The notes under the pieces: model-generated
Database searches by the model: none
The model's input: the letters and a program-made list of their open reading frames with translations, nothing else
What the model was told of the DNA's origin: nothing
Assembly (NCBI GenBank): GCA_038146805.1
Contig: JAYQSH010000005.1
Coordinates: forward strand, 434,001-498,000
Reading direction: 5' to 3'
Length of the DNA: 64,000 nucleotides
Source of the DNA: CAIYXB01 sp038146805
GTDB lineage: Bacteria > Cyanobacteriota > Vampirovibrionia > LMEP-6097
Made by a program: the position numbers and the translations under genes
Shown: one piece after another, positions 54,069 through 63,042 of the stretch
Layout of the letters: each line of letters begins with the position of its first letter
Numbering within the stretch: position 1 is the stretch's first letter

Positions 54069-54212
54069 AGACACTTCGGACCGTGTTATTTTTGTCTCAT
54101 TTATTATCTAGCTCAAAAGCAAGATATCATTACTTTTGTTTATATATATATTTATTTTCAAATCATTAGTTAAATAATAAATGAGACAAAAATAACACGG
54201 TCCGAAGTGTCT
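54069..54212. repeat. Family B inverted-repeat element: perfect 39-bp arms
   Basis: The left arm (54069-54107) begins AGACACTTCGGACCGTGTTA. The right arm (54174-54212) is its exact reverse complement over 39 bp. The 66-bp middle is AT-rich and non-coding. The element ends seven bases from the ffh stop, so a transcript would fold into a very long stem after ffh and before ftsZ. The remaining part of the 265-bp ftsZ-ffh gap holds nothing else I can identify. Confidence 0.95.
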
Positions 54213-54218
54213 CAACAA

Positions 54219-55811
54219 CTAACTGTTAAAACCCTTAACAGATGGTTTACTACCTTTTTTTGCCTTTGCCTGTTTTGGTTTTGTATTTGTCTTAAAACTA
54301 TTTGCCATGCCACTCATTTGCAAAGCTTTCTTTTGTTTTTTATTCATGCCACCCATCATCTGCGACATTATATCCATAGGATTTATCGAAGCAGTGTCCC
54401 CATCAGAGTTTTGCATCATACCCATTAAAGGACCAATCTTTTTAAATAATTGTGACATCTTGGTAAACTCGGCAGTTAAAGCAGCCAAATCACCTTCTTT
54501 AACTCCTGAACCATTAGCAATTCGAGTTTTTCTTGACTTTGCCGAAATATCAGAACTTAAAAGCTCCGGCTTTAATCTCTCTTGCTTAGTCATACTGCCA
54601 ATAATAATTTTGTAGCGAGCCATTTTTTCTTGACCCTGTTCTAAAACAGCATTTTGATTGCTTGAATCCAAACCAAAATTTTGTAGCATAGAACCCATAC
54701 CCATCATTTTAAAAACAGAACTAAAGTTACCAAGCTTAGAGAGCATATTTTGAAAAGCAATAAAAGTATCATAATTAAAAGTACCTTTTAAAAGCTGTGC
54801 CTCTAAACGCTTAGATTCTTCTTCACTAATTTTTTCTTGAGCTTTTTCAACCAAGCTAACCACATCACCCATACCAAGCATGCGCGACGCCATTCTATCT
54901 GCAAAAAAGTTTTCTAAATCTTCTAATTTTTCACCAACCGAAGCTAACTTAATTGGTTTTTGTGTCGCTTCAACAACTGAAAGTGCCGCTCCACCTTTTG
55001 CATCTGAATCTAATTTTGTTAAAACAATTCCAGAAACACCAATTTGCGTATCAAAAGATTGCGCTACAGTTGCGGCTTCTTGACCAATCAAAGAATCAAT
55101 TACCAATAACTTTTCATCAGCTTTGACTTGTTTTTCTAAGATCAAAAGCTCAGCCATCAAAGAACTATCTATTTGTAAACGTCCTGCGGTATCAAAAATC
55201 AAAACATCACATGCTAATTCTTGTGCTTTTGTTTTTGCTTTTTGTGCAAGTTTCAAAGGACTCGTCACTGTGTATGCATCAGATTCATCTTGAGTAATAT
55301 CCAAAAAGTCCACTTGCGCTTGCTGAGCTAAAACTTTTAATTGTTTAACAGCAGCTGGTCTTTGCAAATCACAAGGAACCAACAGAGGTTTTTTCCCATT
55401 CTCTTTTAGCTTATAAGCAAGTTTTGCAGCAGTTGTTGTTTTTCCAGCACCCTGTAAACCTAATAACAAAATCACTGCAGGTTCTTGTTGCAAAGTTAAT
55501 TTATCTAGGATGGTGATTTTTTCTTTTTCACTTTTGCTTTCAAGAGCTCCACCCAAAACTTCAATCAAAGCATCATTAATAATTTTTATTAATTGTTCTC
55601 CGGGTCTAACACCACGCAAAACATCAGAACCTAAAGCCTGCTCTTTAACACGCTGAGTAAAAATCTTGACTGCTTTTAAAGATACATCTGCCTCTATTAA
55701 ATTACGGCGAATCTCACTAAGAGTTGTTTCAATATTTGCTTCGCTAATTTTATTTTGTCCGCGAAGTTTTTGAACAGTATCTTGAAATTTGGAGCTAATA
55801 ATATCAAACAT
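54219..55811 (-). CDS. ffh: Signal recognition particle protein Ffh
   Basis: Ffh is the GTPase of the bacterial signal recognition particle; with 4.5S RNA it targets membrane proteins to FtsY. The N domain covers residues 1-85. The G domain has LLGLQGAGKTTTAAKLAYKL at about 116-135, LVPCDLQRPAAVKQLK, VLIFDTAGRLQID and GIVLTKLDSDAKGGAALS. The methionine-rich M domain follows (MMGMGSMLQNFGLD, RIANGSGVKEGDL, MSQMMGGMNKKQKKA). At 530 residues it is longer than usual (about 450) because of an extended, lysine-rich tail. The stop is 7 bp from the 39-bp inverted repeat. Confidence 0.96.
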   Translation of the reverse strand: MFDIISSKFQDTVQKLRGQNKISEANIETTLSEIRRNLIEADVSLKAVKIFTQRVKEQALGSDVLRGVRPGEQLIKIINDALIEVLGGALESKSEKEKITILDKLTLQQEPAVILLLGLQGAGKTTTAAKLAYKLKENGKKPLLVPCDLQRPAAVKQLKVLAQQAQVDFLDITQDESDAYTVTSPLKLAQKAKTKAQELACDVLIFDTAGRLQIDSSLMAELLILEKQVKADEKLLVIDSLIGQEAATVAQSFDTQIGVSGIVLTKLDSDAKGGAALSVVEATQKPIKLASVGEKLEDLENFFADRMASRMLGMGDVVSLVEKAQEKISEEESKRLEAQLLKGTFNYDTFIAFQNMLSKLGNFSSVFKMMGMGSMLQNFGLDSSNQNAVLEQGQEKMARYKIIIGSMTKQERLKPELLSSDISAKSRKTRIANGSGVKEGDLAALTAEFTKMSQLFKKIGPLMGMMQNSDGDTASINPMDIMSQMMGGMNKKQKKALQMSGMANSFKTNTKPKQAKAKKGSKPSVKGFNS

Positions 55812-55872
55812 AATATTTAATTCTACGTAACTAAGTTACAACATCTAAAATAGTATCATTTTGCTTACCATT

Positions 55873-55920
55873 AAGGATTCGCTGCAAAATGAGCTTACAG
55901 ACAATTTCTCAACCCTGACT
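55873..55920. repeat. Family A fragment (A5)
   Basis: Begins AAGGATTCGCTGCAAAATG and ends TTTCTCAACCCTGAC, which correspond to the two sides of a family A element with its middle deleted. It lies in the divergent gap between ffh and the DUF4331 gene and may overlap the promoter of the latter. Confidence 0.6.
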
Positions 55921-55937
55921 ATGGTGATAAGCTAATA

Positions 55938-57374
55938 ATGATGCCTTTTATTCTAATTTTAATTATTTTTTTTAGCTCTCTAAGTGCCCAAGCACATACT
56001 GGAGCTTTTAATGCAAATAAAGTAAATCTAAAAATTAATGACTTATATGCTTTTACGAGCTATGAAGCTGACCGAGAAGATTTCATTACCATAATTACTA
56101 ATTATGCACAAAATGCTAGCAAAAGCTTAGCAACAATTTCTTTTGATCCACTCGCAAATTATGAAATTCATATCGATACAGATGGTGATGCCATAGAAAA
56201 CCAAACTTACAGATTTACATTTAGTGAAAATCTTAAAGACACTATCACAACAACAACTGTTGATAGTGAAGAAATTGCTTTACCTTTTTTATCGTACGGC
56301 AATATAGAAACTGACAATGGCAATAGCTTTAGATCAAGGTCGTATCAAATAGAATTAATACGCAACTCACGCTCTTACGAACAAAACAAAAGAGGACCAG
56401 CCCAAATTAATAAAGGTAAAAAAATTAAACTTGCGAACTCAACACAAAATAGTTTTGAGATGCCAGAAAATTTTATTGATGCTGAAAGTTTCACTAACTA
56501 CAGCGATTACTTAAGCCCTTTTATCTATGACATTGACTTAGGTTTTAAGAAATGTACCGAAACTGCAAAAGTTTTTGTTGGTCAAAAACAAGCCTCTTAT
56601 CAAGGAAATTTAAATGGCATAAAGAACAATCTAAATTATAATTTTGAAGCTAATAACCAAACAAGCACAAGCATTGGTCAAAGTGTCTTGAGTATTGCGC
56701 TTGAAATTCCTAAATCTTGCTTATTGCTTCCTGAAGACAATTTTAATATTGCAATATGGGCAACTATAAACTACCCAGCCAGAACAATCATCAAAGCAAA
56801 AGCTTTGTTTGGATTTAATAGCCTTGGCAGCAACAAAGACTTTGTGCAAATTGATCGTTTTGCACATCCTTTTATACAAGATTTTTTACTTGCTTACAAT
56901 GATAAAATTACTTTTTCTCAACGAACTCCTCGTAAAGATGAAAAATATTTTGCACAATATTTTCAATACCCAGCACTTGCAGAACTTATTGAAGACCAGA
57001 CCGCTTACCAAGCTCCTAATGTTTTCCCAAGAGATGACTTAAAAGATTTTTATTTTCTTGGCGTTGAAAACCTAAATCAAATTCTAAAAAACAAAAAAGT
57101 AAAAACGCCAAAAGACTTTTTAGCACTAAGGCTTAACACACAAACCCCTGCTATAGACAGCATTAACCAAAACCCACTTGCCGTACTTGCTGGAGACGAT
57201 GCTGGTTACCCAAATGGCAGAAGACCGGGCGATGATGTAGTAGATATATTTTTTAGAGTCTTAATGGGATTCTTTGTGGATGGCGCAGCAGAACAAAACA
57301 CAGCCTTTAGTGATGGAGTCACTATAGACGCACAAGATTTTCAAACAAGCTTTCCTTATTTAAATAATCTTTAA
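55938..57374 (+). CDS. Secreted DUF4331-family protein
   Basis: A signal peptide (FILILIIFFSSLSAQAHTGA) exports the 478-residue protein. The DUF4331 pattern is visible: VNLKINDLYAFTSYEADRED, TISFDPLANYEIHIDTDGDA, then NQTYRFTFSENLKD. The C-terminal half has GYPNGRRPGDDVVDIFFRVL, also typical of the family (FPNGRRPDDDV). The acidic pairs suggest calcium binding. The biological role of DUF4331 proteins is not established. A fragment of repeat family A lies just upstream of the ATG. The MM start leaves a one-codon ambiguity. Confidence 0.88.
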   Translation: MMPFILILIIFFSSLSAQAHTGAFNANKVNLKINDLYAFTSYEADREDFITIITNYAQNASKSLATISFDPLANYEIHIDTDGDAIENQTYRFTFSENLKDTITTTTVDSEEIALPFLSYGNIETDNGNSFRSRSYQIELIRNSRSYEQNKRGPAQINKGKKIKLANSTQNSFEMPENFIDAESFTNYSDYLSPFIYDIDLGFKKCTETAKVFVGQKQASYQGNLNGIKNNLNYNFEANNQTSTSIGQSVLSIALEIPKSCLLLPEDNFNIAIWATINYPARTIIKAKALFGFNSLGSNKDFVQIDRFAHPFIQDFLLAYNDKITFSQRTPRKDEKYFAQYFQYPALAELIEDQTAYQAPNVFPRDDLKDFYFLGVENLNQILKNKKVKTPKDFLALRLNTQTPAIDSINQNPLAVLAGDDAGYPNGRRPGDDVVDIFFRVLMGFFVDGAAEQNTAFSDGVTIDAQDFQTSFPYLNNL

Positions 57375-57398
57375 ATACATTAAAGATAGACTTTAAAA

Positions 57399-57541
57399 TG
57401 TGACTTCGTCGATTTTGGGACTGATTCCAAACCCCATTTTTCAACCCTGATCCAAGAGTGCAACTTAGCTCAGGGGTGCATCCTTAATATTTTTGCTAAG
57501 CAGATTGCGCCTCAAAACTTCGTTTTTCAACGGATCCTTAA
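57399..57541. repeat. Family A inverted-repeat element (A3) carrying a family D arm
   Basis: The right end CGTTTTTCAACGGATCCTTA is standard. The body (CAACCCTGATCCAAGAGTGC, then TTAGCTCAGGG, then CTTAATATTTTTGCTAAGC) matches A2 and A4. Near 57416-57440 a family D arm (GGGACTGATTCCAAACCCCA) has been inserted. It fills the gap between the DUF4331 gene and the acyltransferase stop. Confidence 0.85.
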
Positions 57542-57544
57542 AAG

Positions 57545-59503
57545 TTATTTATCAGATTCTAGATCCAAGAACCGTGGCTGAGCAGAAGCTCCAATTATTT
57601 TTTCTGCACACAGCGCATAATGATCTTTATTACTAAACATAAAGCAGTCATCAACAAAAGCTTGTTCTGGCTGCATAAAAAACTTTTTAAAAGCAAAATA
57701 TTTTATGCTAGATACTTTACTTGCTTCATTAGCTAAAACTTTTTCTAACGATGCGAAGATTTTAATTGACTCTGAATTCACAGTAGCAACTTCATCAGAA
57801 TACAACAAGTTTCTTGGAATTTTTCTATATTCTAAAAAAGGACCAAGCCAAACAATCTCAATATCAGCATCTCGTACAGATTGTTTTAAGTAATCTAAAT
57901 ACTTTAAAATAGTTTTAATATAAGCAGTTTGAAAACCAGCAAAATTTCCTTGAAAAGCTTTTTGGCTATCTACTTTTGATCTAGTATCAACAACAAAATA
58001 GGAACCACTTTGATGATACAAAACTTTAGCAATTAAATTTTTATGCTTTGGTAAAAAACTCATAAATTCCTTATACTGACAATGTTCAAAATTACTATGT
58101 GGTCTACAGCCACCTTGTGATACACCAATCATAAAAGGATAGGAATTGTTATAACTAATAATATTAAATAAATTCATAGCATGTGAATCACCTAATACAA
58201 CTAAAGCCTTGCCATATTTTTGCTCACAAAGAGCTAATTGTTTTGCATCTAGTTCTTTTGAATTTTTAACCCAAAGATGGCAATCAGTAACTGCCATATT
58301 ATCAATCAGTTTTGAATTTAAAGAATCAATAACTAAACCTTGCTTTGCAGTAAATTTATATTTGTACATGATTGTTTTTAAACCATTTGTAGCTTTACCA
58401 ATAATGCCCAAACTCAGCAAAACCACAAAAACTGACCCTAAAGAAATAATCAATTGTTTTTTTGAAATTTTACTAGGGTCACGAAATGGTTTTTCTACAA
58501 ATTTCCATGATAAAAAAGCCAATAAAAAAGATAAAGCAATCAAAGCAATCAAAAGAAAAGTATTTTTATCTAAATTATAAAAAAGTGTTCTTGAAAAAAC
58601 TAATATAGGTTGATGCCATAAATAAGCTGAGTAACTAATCAAACCAATACCAACAAAAATAGGCAAACTTAAAAAGCGAGCAATTATAGTTTGTTGAGAA
58701 CCATAAATAATTAACAAAACCGTTCCAATTACCGGAACTAAAGTAAAAGCACTTGGAAAAGGTGTAGCCTCATTAAAGCAAAATATTGAATACAAAATTA
58801 AAACAAAACCCAAAAGAGAATATAAATTACTTTCCTGAAAATCTTTTTTCTTAATTAAAAAAGCTGCGATCGAGCCTGCAAAGATTTCCCAAGCACGAGG
58901 TGGTGCCAAATAAAAATTTGCAAGCACATCTTGTTTACGCAAAACTAATTCACTAAAGAAAAAACTAATTGCCGCTAAAGCGGTGATTGTCCAAAAAACT
59001 CTATTTTTACCAAAACGCCACAAAAGAAATAAAAGAATCGGGAAAAACATATAGTACTGTTCTTCAACAGCAAGGCTCCATGTATGCAAAAGCGGTTTTT
59101 CTTCTGCAGTTGTTTCAAAATAGCCGGTAGTTTTCCAAAAAAATATATTTGAAATAAACAAACAGACTGCTATCAAACTTTTTGAAAAATCTTTCATAGC
59201 AACTGGAATCATGAAGCAATATGCAAAAACAACTGAAACCAGCATCACTAAAAACAGCGCAGGCAAAATGCGCCTAATACGTTTCTCATAAAATTTCTTA
59301 ATACTAAAAGTTTTATTTTCTAAATCATCAAGTAAAATCGTTGTAATCAAATAACCACTAATCACAAAGAAAACATCAACACCAACAAAACCACCAGAAA
59401 ACAAAGAAAATCCAGCATGATATAAAATCACTGGAACAACCGCTAATGCTCTTAAACCGTCTATTTCTGCTCTATATTTCATATTTTTCTTCGTAAATAT
59501 CAT
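57545..59503 (-). CDS. Membrane O-acyltransferase with C-terminal SGNH domain (OafA/YrhL-like)
   Basis: The 652-residue protein has an acyltransferase-3 domain of about ten membrane helices followed by a soluble SGNH hydrolase-type domain. The first domain starts YRAEIDGLRALAVVPVILYH and FVGVDVFFVISGYLITTILL, and has HTWSLAVEEQYYMFFPILLF. The second starts near residue 430 with VVLGDSHAMNLF (the catalytic Ser). These enzymes move acetyl groups onto surface sugars such as O-antigen or peptidoglycan, which fits the O-antigen ligase-like and glycosyltransferase genes 6 kb away. The start could also be the ATG eight codons inside (MKYRAEIDG). Confidence 0.9.
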   Translation of the reverse strand: MIFTKKNMKYRAEIDGLRALAVVPVILYHAGFSLFSGGFVGVDVFFVISGYLITTILLDDLENKTFSIKKFYEKRIRRILPALFLVMLVSVVFAYCFMIPVAMKDFSKSLIAVCLFISNIFFWKTTGYFETTAEEKPLLHTWSLAVEEQYYMFFPILLFLLWRFGKNRVFWTITALAAISFFFSELVLRKQDVLANFYLAPPRAWEIFAGSIAAFLIKKKDFQESNLYSLLGFVLILYSIFCFNEATPFPSAFTLVPVIGTVLLIIYGSQQTIIARFLSLPIFVGIGLISYSAYLWHQPILVFSRTLFYNLDKNTFLLIALIALSFLLAFLSWKFVEKPFRDPSKISKKQLIISLGSVFVVLLSLGIIGKATNGLKTIMYKYKFTAKQGLVIDSLNSKLIDNMAVTDCHLWVKNSKELDAKQLALCEQKYGKALVVLGDSHAMNLFNIISYNNSYPFMIGVSQGGCRPHSNFEHCQYKEFMSFLPKHKNLIAKVLYHQSGSYFVVDTRSKVDSQKAFQGNFAGFQTAYIKTILKYLDYLKQSVRDADIEIVWLGPFLEYRKIPRNLLYSDEVATVNSESIKIFASLEKVLANEASKVSSIKYFAFKKFFMQPEQAFVDDCFMFSNKDHYALCAEKIIGASAQPRFLDLESDK

Positions 59504-59564
59504 AAACTAATAAAGAAAAATAAACAGCAGGAACTAAGAATTTTATCTGTCGTCTATTTTTTAT

Positions 59565-59702
59565 TAAGGATTGACTGAAAAACGAAGTTTTGAGGCGCAA
59601 TCCGCTTAACAAAAATATTAATGATTCACTCCCTGAATCCACGTTGCACTCTTGGATCAGGGTTGAGAAGTCGACAAAGTCGCATTTTTCAGTGGATCCT
59701 TA
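59565..59702. repeat. Family A inverted-repeat element (A4)
   Basis: The best-preserved copy, 138 bp. The left end is AAGGATTGACTGAAAAACG and the right end, on the other strand, AAGGATCCACTGAAAAATG. The body is in the opposite orientation to A2 and A3. It lies between the acyltransferase and the small FtsB-like gene. Confidence 0.9.
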
Positions 59703-59758
59703 AGAGTTCTATTTGCTAATTATCTAAATTTGCAAGACACAAAACAAAAACTAAAATA

Positions 59759-60181
59759 ATGGCAAGTGTTGATATACCTTTTAATTTCAATAATCGGCAA
59801 TTTGGCGAAAAAGACCAAAGAGAAAAACAGCTTATAAATTTTTATGCTTATCAAGACCCACATTCACAAAAAAACCCAGAGCAAAAAATAAAAACCTGCC
59901 AAGAAAATCAAGATCTTTGTTTTAAAAAAGTTCTTGTTTGTATTATTCTTTGCTTATCAGCAATCACTTTATTTAAAAGTTGTTTTTTAATAAGTTGCAA
60001 ATTAAGTAAAAACTTAGCACTAAATTTTCAACTTCAAGGGCATGAAAAACAACTAAAAAAAGCAAAAAATAAATTAAAAACAAAAATCAAAGCTCATTCT
60101 TCATCAACTGGATTGAAAAAACTAATTAAACAAGAATTTAAAGCTATCGAAGCCAATGAAATTTTAGTGCGTTTTGAATAG
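59759..60181 (+). CDS. Single-pass membrane protein, FtsB/DivIC-like topology
   Basis: A 140-residue bitopic protein. It has a cytoplasmic N-tail of 55 residues and one membrane helix (VLVCIILCLSAITLF, about 59-75). A basic coiled-coil stretch follows (GHEKQLKKAKNKLKTKIKAH), and the end is LIKQEFKAIEANEILVRFE. The end resembles the conserved close of septum-formation initiators (FtsB/DivIC: a leucine helix, then G-E-I-x-x). This is a weak match, so the role in division is inference. It lies 43 bp upstream of nuoL. Confidence 0.5.
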   Translation: MASVDIPFNFNNRQFGEKDQREKQLINFYAYQDPHSQKNPEQKIKTCQENQDLCFKKVLVCIILCLSAITLFKSCFLISCKLSKNLALNFQLQGHEKQLKKAKNKLKTKIKAHSSSTGLKKLIKQEFKAIEANEILVRFE

Positions 60182-60224
60182 GCTAGTCATTAAAGCATTT
60201 TTGATATAAAATATGTTCTGACCT

Positions 60225-62183
60225 ATGTTAAATGTTGAAAATTCTTACCTTATAGCTCTTTACCCACTTATTTCTGCGGTACTGATAATGTTTTTTACAA
60301 ACAAAAGTAGAGTAACTAGTTCTTTAGTTTCTATTTCAGCAGTTGCTTTGGGTTTAATACATTCTTTGATTATCTTTTTTAGTTTTCATGGACATGAAGC
60401 CTACGAAGCGAATTATACTTGGATTAAAGCGGGAAATTTTCATCTAGAAATGGGCTGTTTAATAGACCCACTAGCAATTGTTTTATTGCTAACTGTAAAC
60501 CTTGTAAGTTTACTTGTACAAATTTACACTCATGGCTATATGAATGAGGATGAAGGTTACACCAGATTTTATTCTTACCTATCTTTGTTTACTTTTTCAA
60601 TGCTAGGTCTTGTAATTGCAACTAATCTTTTTCAAATGTATTTCTTTTGGGAATTAGTTGGTGTTTGTTCTTTTTTATTAATTGGTTTTTGGTGGTACAA
60701 ACCTTCAGCAGCACATGCTTGCAAAAAAGCTTTTGTTGTAAATAGAGTTGGTGATGCAGGATTTTTACTTGGTTTAATTTTGCTTTATATGTTCACCAAA
60801 GGAGCTTATGAAAATTCTGAGGCTATCACGCTTGGCTTTGTACATCTAAAAGAAATCACTTTAAATGCAATGCAAAACAATGGACTTGCTGTTACAGGAA
60901 TAATTTCAATTACAACAATTGGAATTTTGATTTTTATGGGGGCTGTTGCAAAATCTGCTCAATTCCCACTACATATTTGGTTGCCAGACGCAATGGAAGG
61001 ACCGACTCCAATTTCTGCTTTAATTCACGCAGCAACAATGGTTGCAGCAGGTGTATATTTGGTTGCACGAGTATTTCCAATTTTGTCTATTGATGGTTCA
61101 CAAGCTTTAAATGTAGTTGCTTGGATTGGTGGTATCACTGCAATTTTTGCGGCAACAATTGCTTTTTCACAAAACGATATAAAAAAAGCACTTGCTTATT
61201 CTACTTGTTCACAATTAGGTTATATGGTCATGGCAGCTGGATTGGGTGCACCTGTAATTGCAATTTTTCATTTGGTAACTCATGCAATGTTTAAAGCTAT
61301 GCTCTTTTTGGGCTCAGGTTCTGTTATTATGGGTTGTCATCACGAACAAGACATGCGAGAGATGGGCGGCTTAAGGAAACATATGCCTATTACTGCTTTC
61401 ACTTTTTTAATTGGTACTTTATCAATTGCTGGCTTTCCTTTTATGAGTGGTTTTTGGTCAAAAGATATGATCATTGCTAAAGCATGGGAAGTGAACATGC
61501 CTTTATTTTGGATTGGCGCTATTACAGCAGGAATGACAGCTTTTTATATGTTTAGAATTTATTTTATGACTTTCGAAGGTAAATACCGAGGTCACGCGCA
61601 CCCACATGAACAGCCGCTTTGTGTCACTGGACCACTAATGGTACTTGCTGTGCCATCTGTGATTTTAGGCTTTTGGGGTTCACCTTTTACAAATTTCAAA
61701 TTACAACATTACTTAGATCATCATTTTCATTCGCATATGCACCATGGTCAAAAAGCACTAGATTTTGTAATGGAAGAAATGTCTCAGCCATTTGGTTTTA
61801 TTCCTTTCTTGATGTTTATTATAGGTACAATAGCAGCTTACTTTATTTATTCTCAAGAGATTAAAATTGCGGGTAAAAAAGTAAATGAACTTTTCAAAAC
61901 CAGCTTTAGCATTGTGCACCAAGCTTCTGCAAACAAATGGTGGATTGATGAAATTTTTGATGCAATTGTTGCTGGCTTTATGTATATATTTAGAGGAAGC
62001 TGGAAAATCTTTGAACAAATCTTTATTGAAGGTTTAATCGTAAATGGAATTTGTTGGAAAGGTACTGAATTTATTGGTGAGGTTTTAAAAGTTCAACAAT
62101 CCGGTAAATTACAAAACTATGCTCTAATCATGCTTGGTTCAATTTGCATCTTAACAGCTTGGTTTATTGTTAATATCAACTAA
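60225..62183 (+). CDS. nuoL: NADH-quinone oxidoreductase subunit L
   Basis: NuoL is the largest antiporter-like membrane subunit of complex I and pumps protons during NADH oxidation. It is full length at 652 residues with about 15 helices. Family signatures include YTRFYSYLSLFTFSMLGLVI, FFWELVGVCSFLLIGFWW, the conserved VNRVGDAGFLLGL, FPLHIWLPDAMEGPTPISAL with LIHAATMVAAGVYLVAR, and FSQNDIKKALAYSTCSQLGY. The C-terminal lateral helix region is shorter than in E. coli. No other nuo gene is adjacent in the window: the upstream gene is FtsB-like and the downstream gene is convergent. Separate ndhF-type loci are common in cyanobacteria. Confidence 0.96.
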   Translation: MLNVENSYLIALYPLISAVLIMFFTNKSRVTSSLVSISAVALGLIHSLIIFFSFHGHEAYEANYTWIKAGNFHLEMGCLIDPLAIVLLLTVNLVSLLVQIYTHGYMNEDEGYTRFYSYLSLFTFSMLGLVIATNLFQMYFFWELVGVCSFLLIGFWWYKPSAAHACKKAFVVNRVGDAGFLLGLILLYMFTKGAYENSEAITLGFVHLKEITLNAMQNNGLAVTGIISITTIGILIFMGAVAKSAQFPLHIWLPDAMEGPTPISALIHAATMVAAGVYLVARVFPILSIDGSQALNVVAWIGGITAIFAATIAFSQNDIKKALAYSTCSQLGYMVMAAGLGAPVIAIFHLVTHAMFKAMLFLGSGSVIMGCHHEQDMREMGGLRKHMPITAFTFLIGTLSIAGFPFMSGFWSKDMIIAKAWEVNMPLFWIGAITAGMTAFYMFRIYFMTFEGKYRGHAHPHEQPLCVTGPLMVLAVPSVILGFWGSPFTNFKLQHYLDHHFHSHMHHGQKALDFVMEEMSQPFGFIPFLMFIIGTIAAYFIYSQEIKIAGKKVNELFKTSFSIVHQASANKWWIDEIFDAIVAGFMYIFRGSWKIFEQIFIEGLIVNGICWKGTEFIGEVLKVQQSGKLQNYALIMLGSICILTAWFIVNIN

Positions 62184-62920
62184 CAGTTACTGATTTAACA
62201 GTTAATATATTTGGTGAACTGATTGTTGCTAATTTAGGCTTAGAAACTTTTTGAGCTTGTTCTTCAGGCTGTTTTGCAAACAATTTAGCTAAAGCTTTTA
62301 GATTTTTCATTGGTGATTTTAATTTATTTAATACTGTTTCTAATGATTTATTTGTTTGTTCTAAATTTGTTTTTAGCAAATCAACAAAAAGCTTAATTTG
62401 TATCTCAATTCTAGCTAAATTACTCTCATCAAAATATTCTCCAAACTTTGTTGCTTGCTGAAGAGTTTTCTCTTGTTTATGGAAGCTAATAATTTGGTCC
62501 AAAACTTGAAACATTTGCTCAACAACTTGAGGAGATTTTTTCATAGCTTGTAAAATATTTATTTGAACTTGACGTATACCTTGAGCAGCATCATTGTTAT
62601 TAAGTTTTTCATTTGCTAATTGTGTAAAGTCTTCTTGAGTAATATTTGTCATTAAAAAATCAGTAATTGCATTTGGGTGTATAACTGTTTCTGGTTTCGC
62701 TGTATCGTGAATACTTGCAACACTTCTTTCATCGATAAAATGTTTTTTTCATAGACGAGAGCATTTATAAAAATTCTTGGAGCAAATTCAGCAATTTGTT
62801 GTTGAATATTTCGAACTGTTTTTTTTGCTGCAGGCTTTTTCTTACTGGCTTTTTAGCTGCTTTTTTTTTTGGAGCAGCTTTTGTTTGAATATTTCGAACT
62901 GTTATTCTTTGAGTAGCCAT
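62176..62920 (-). CDS. Lysine/alanine-rich hypothetical protein, two frameshifts
   Basis: As read, only the last 158 residues form one frame (from ATG 62652: TNITQEDFTQLANEKL, then IRQVQINILQAMKKSP). An ATG at 62918-62920 starts ATQRITVRNIQTKAAPKKKA. Adding one A to the A5 run near 62843 and one A to the A7 run near 62748 joins everything through PVRKKPAAKKTVRNIQQQIA, then IFINALVYEKKHFIDERSV and TVIHPNAITDFLMTNI. The corrected protein is about 248 residues. Its N-tail is rich in K-A-A-P like histone H1 tails and holds TVRNIQ twice; the rest is helical, perhaps coiled coil. DNA binding is possible. It is convergent with nuoL and overlaps it by 8 bp. Confidence 0.6.
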
Positions 62921-63042
62921 GGTTTAAAATAATATCAAAACACTCGGGCTTTGCGTATTATATTTACATATTCTTTATATTTACAATTTGCAATATCTAG
63001 ATAGAGTCAGGCTTTTAATGTAAAATTAAGTCTTGATAAAAT

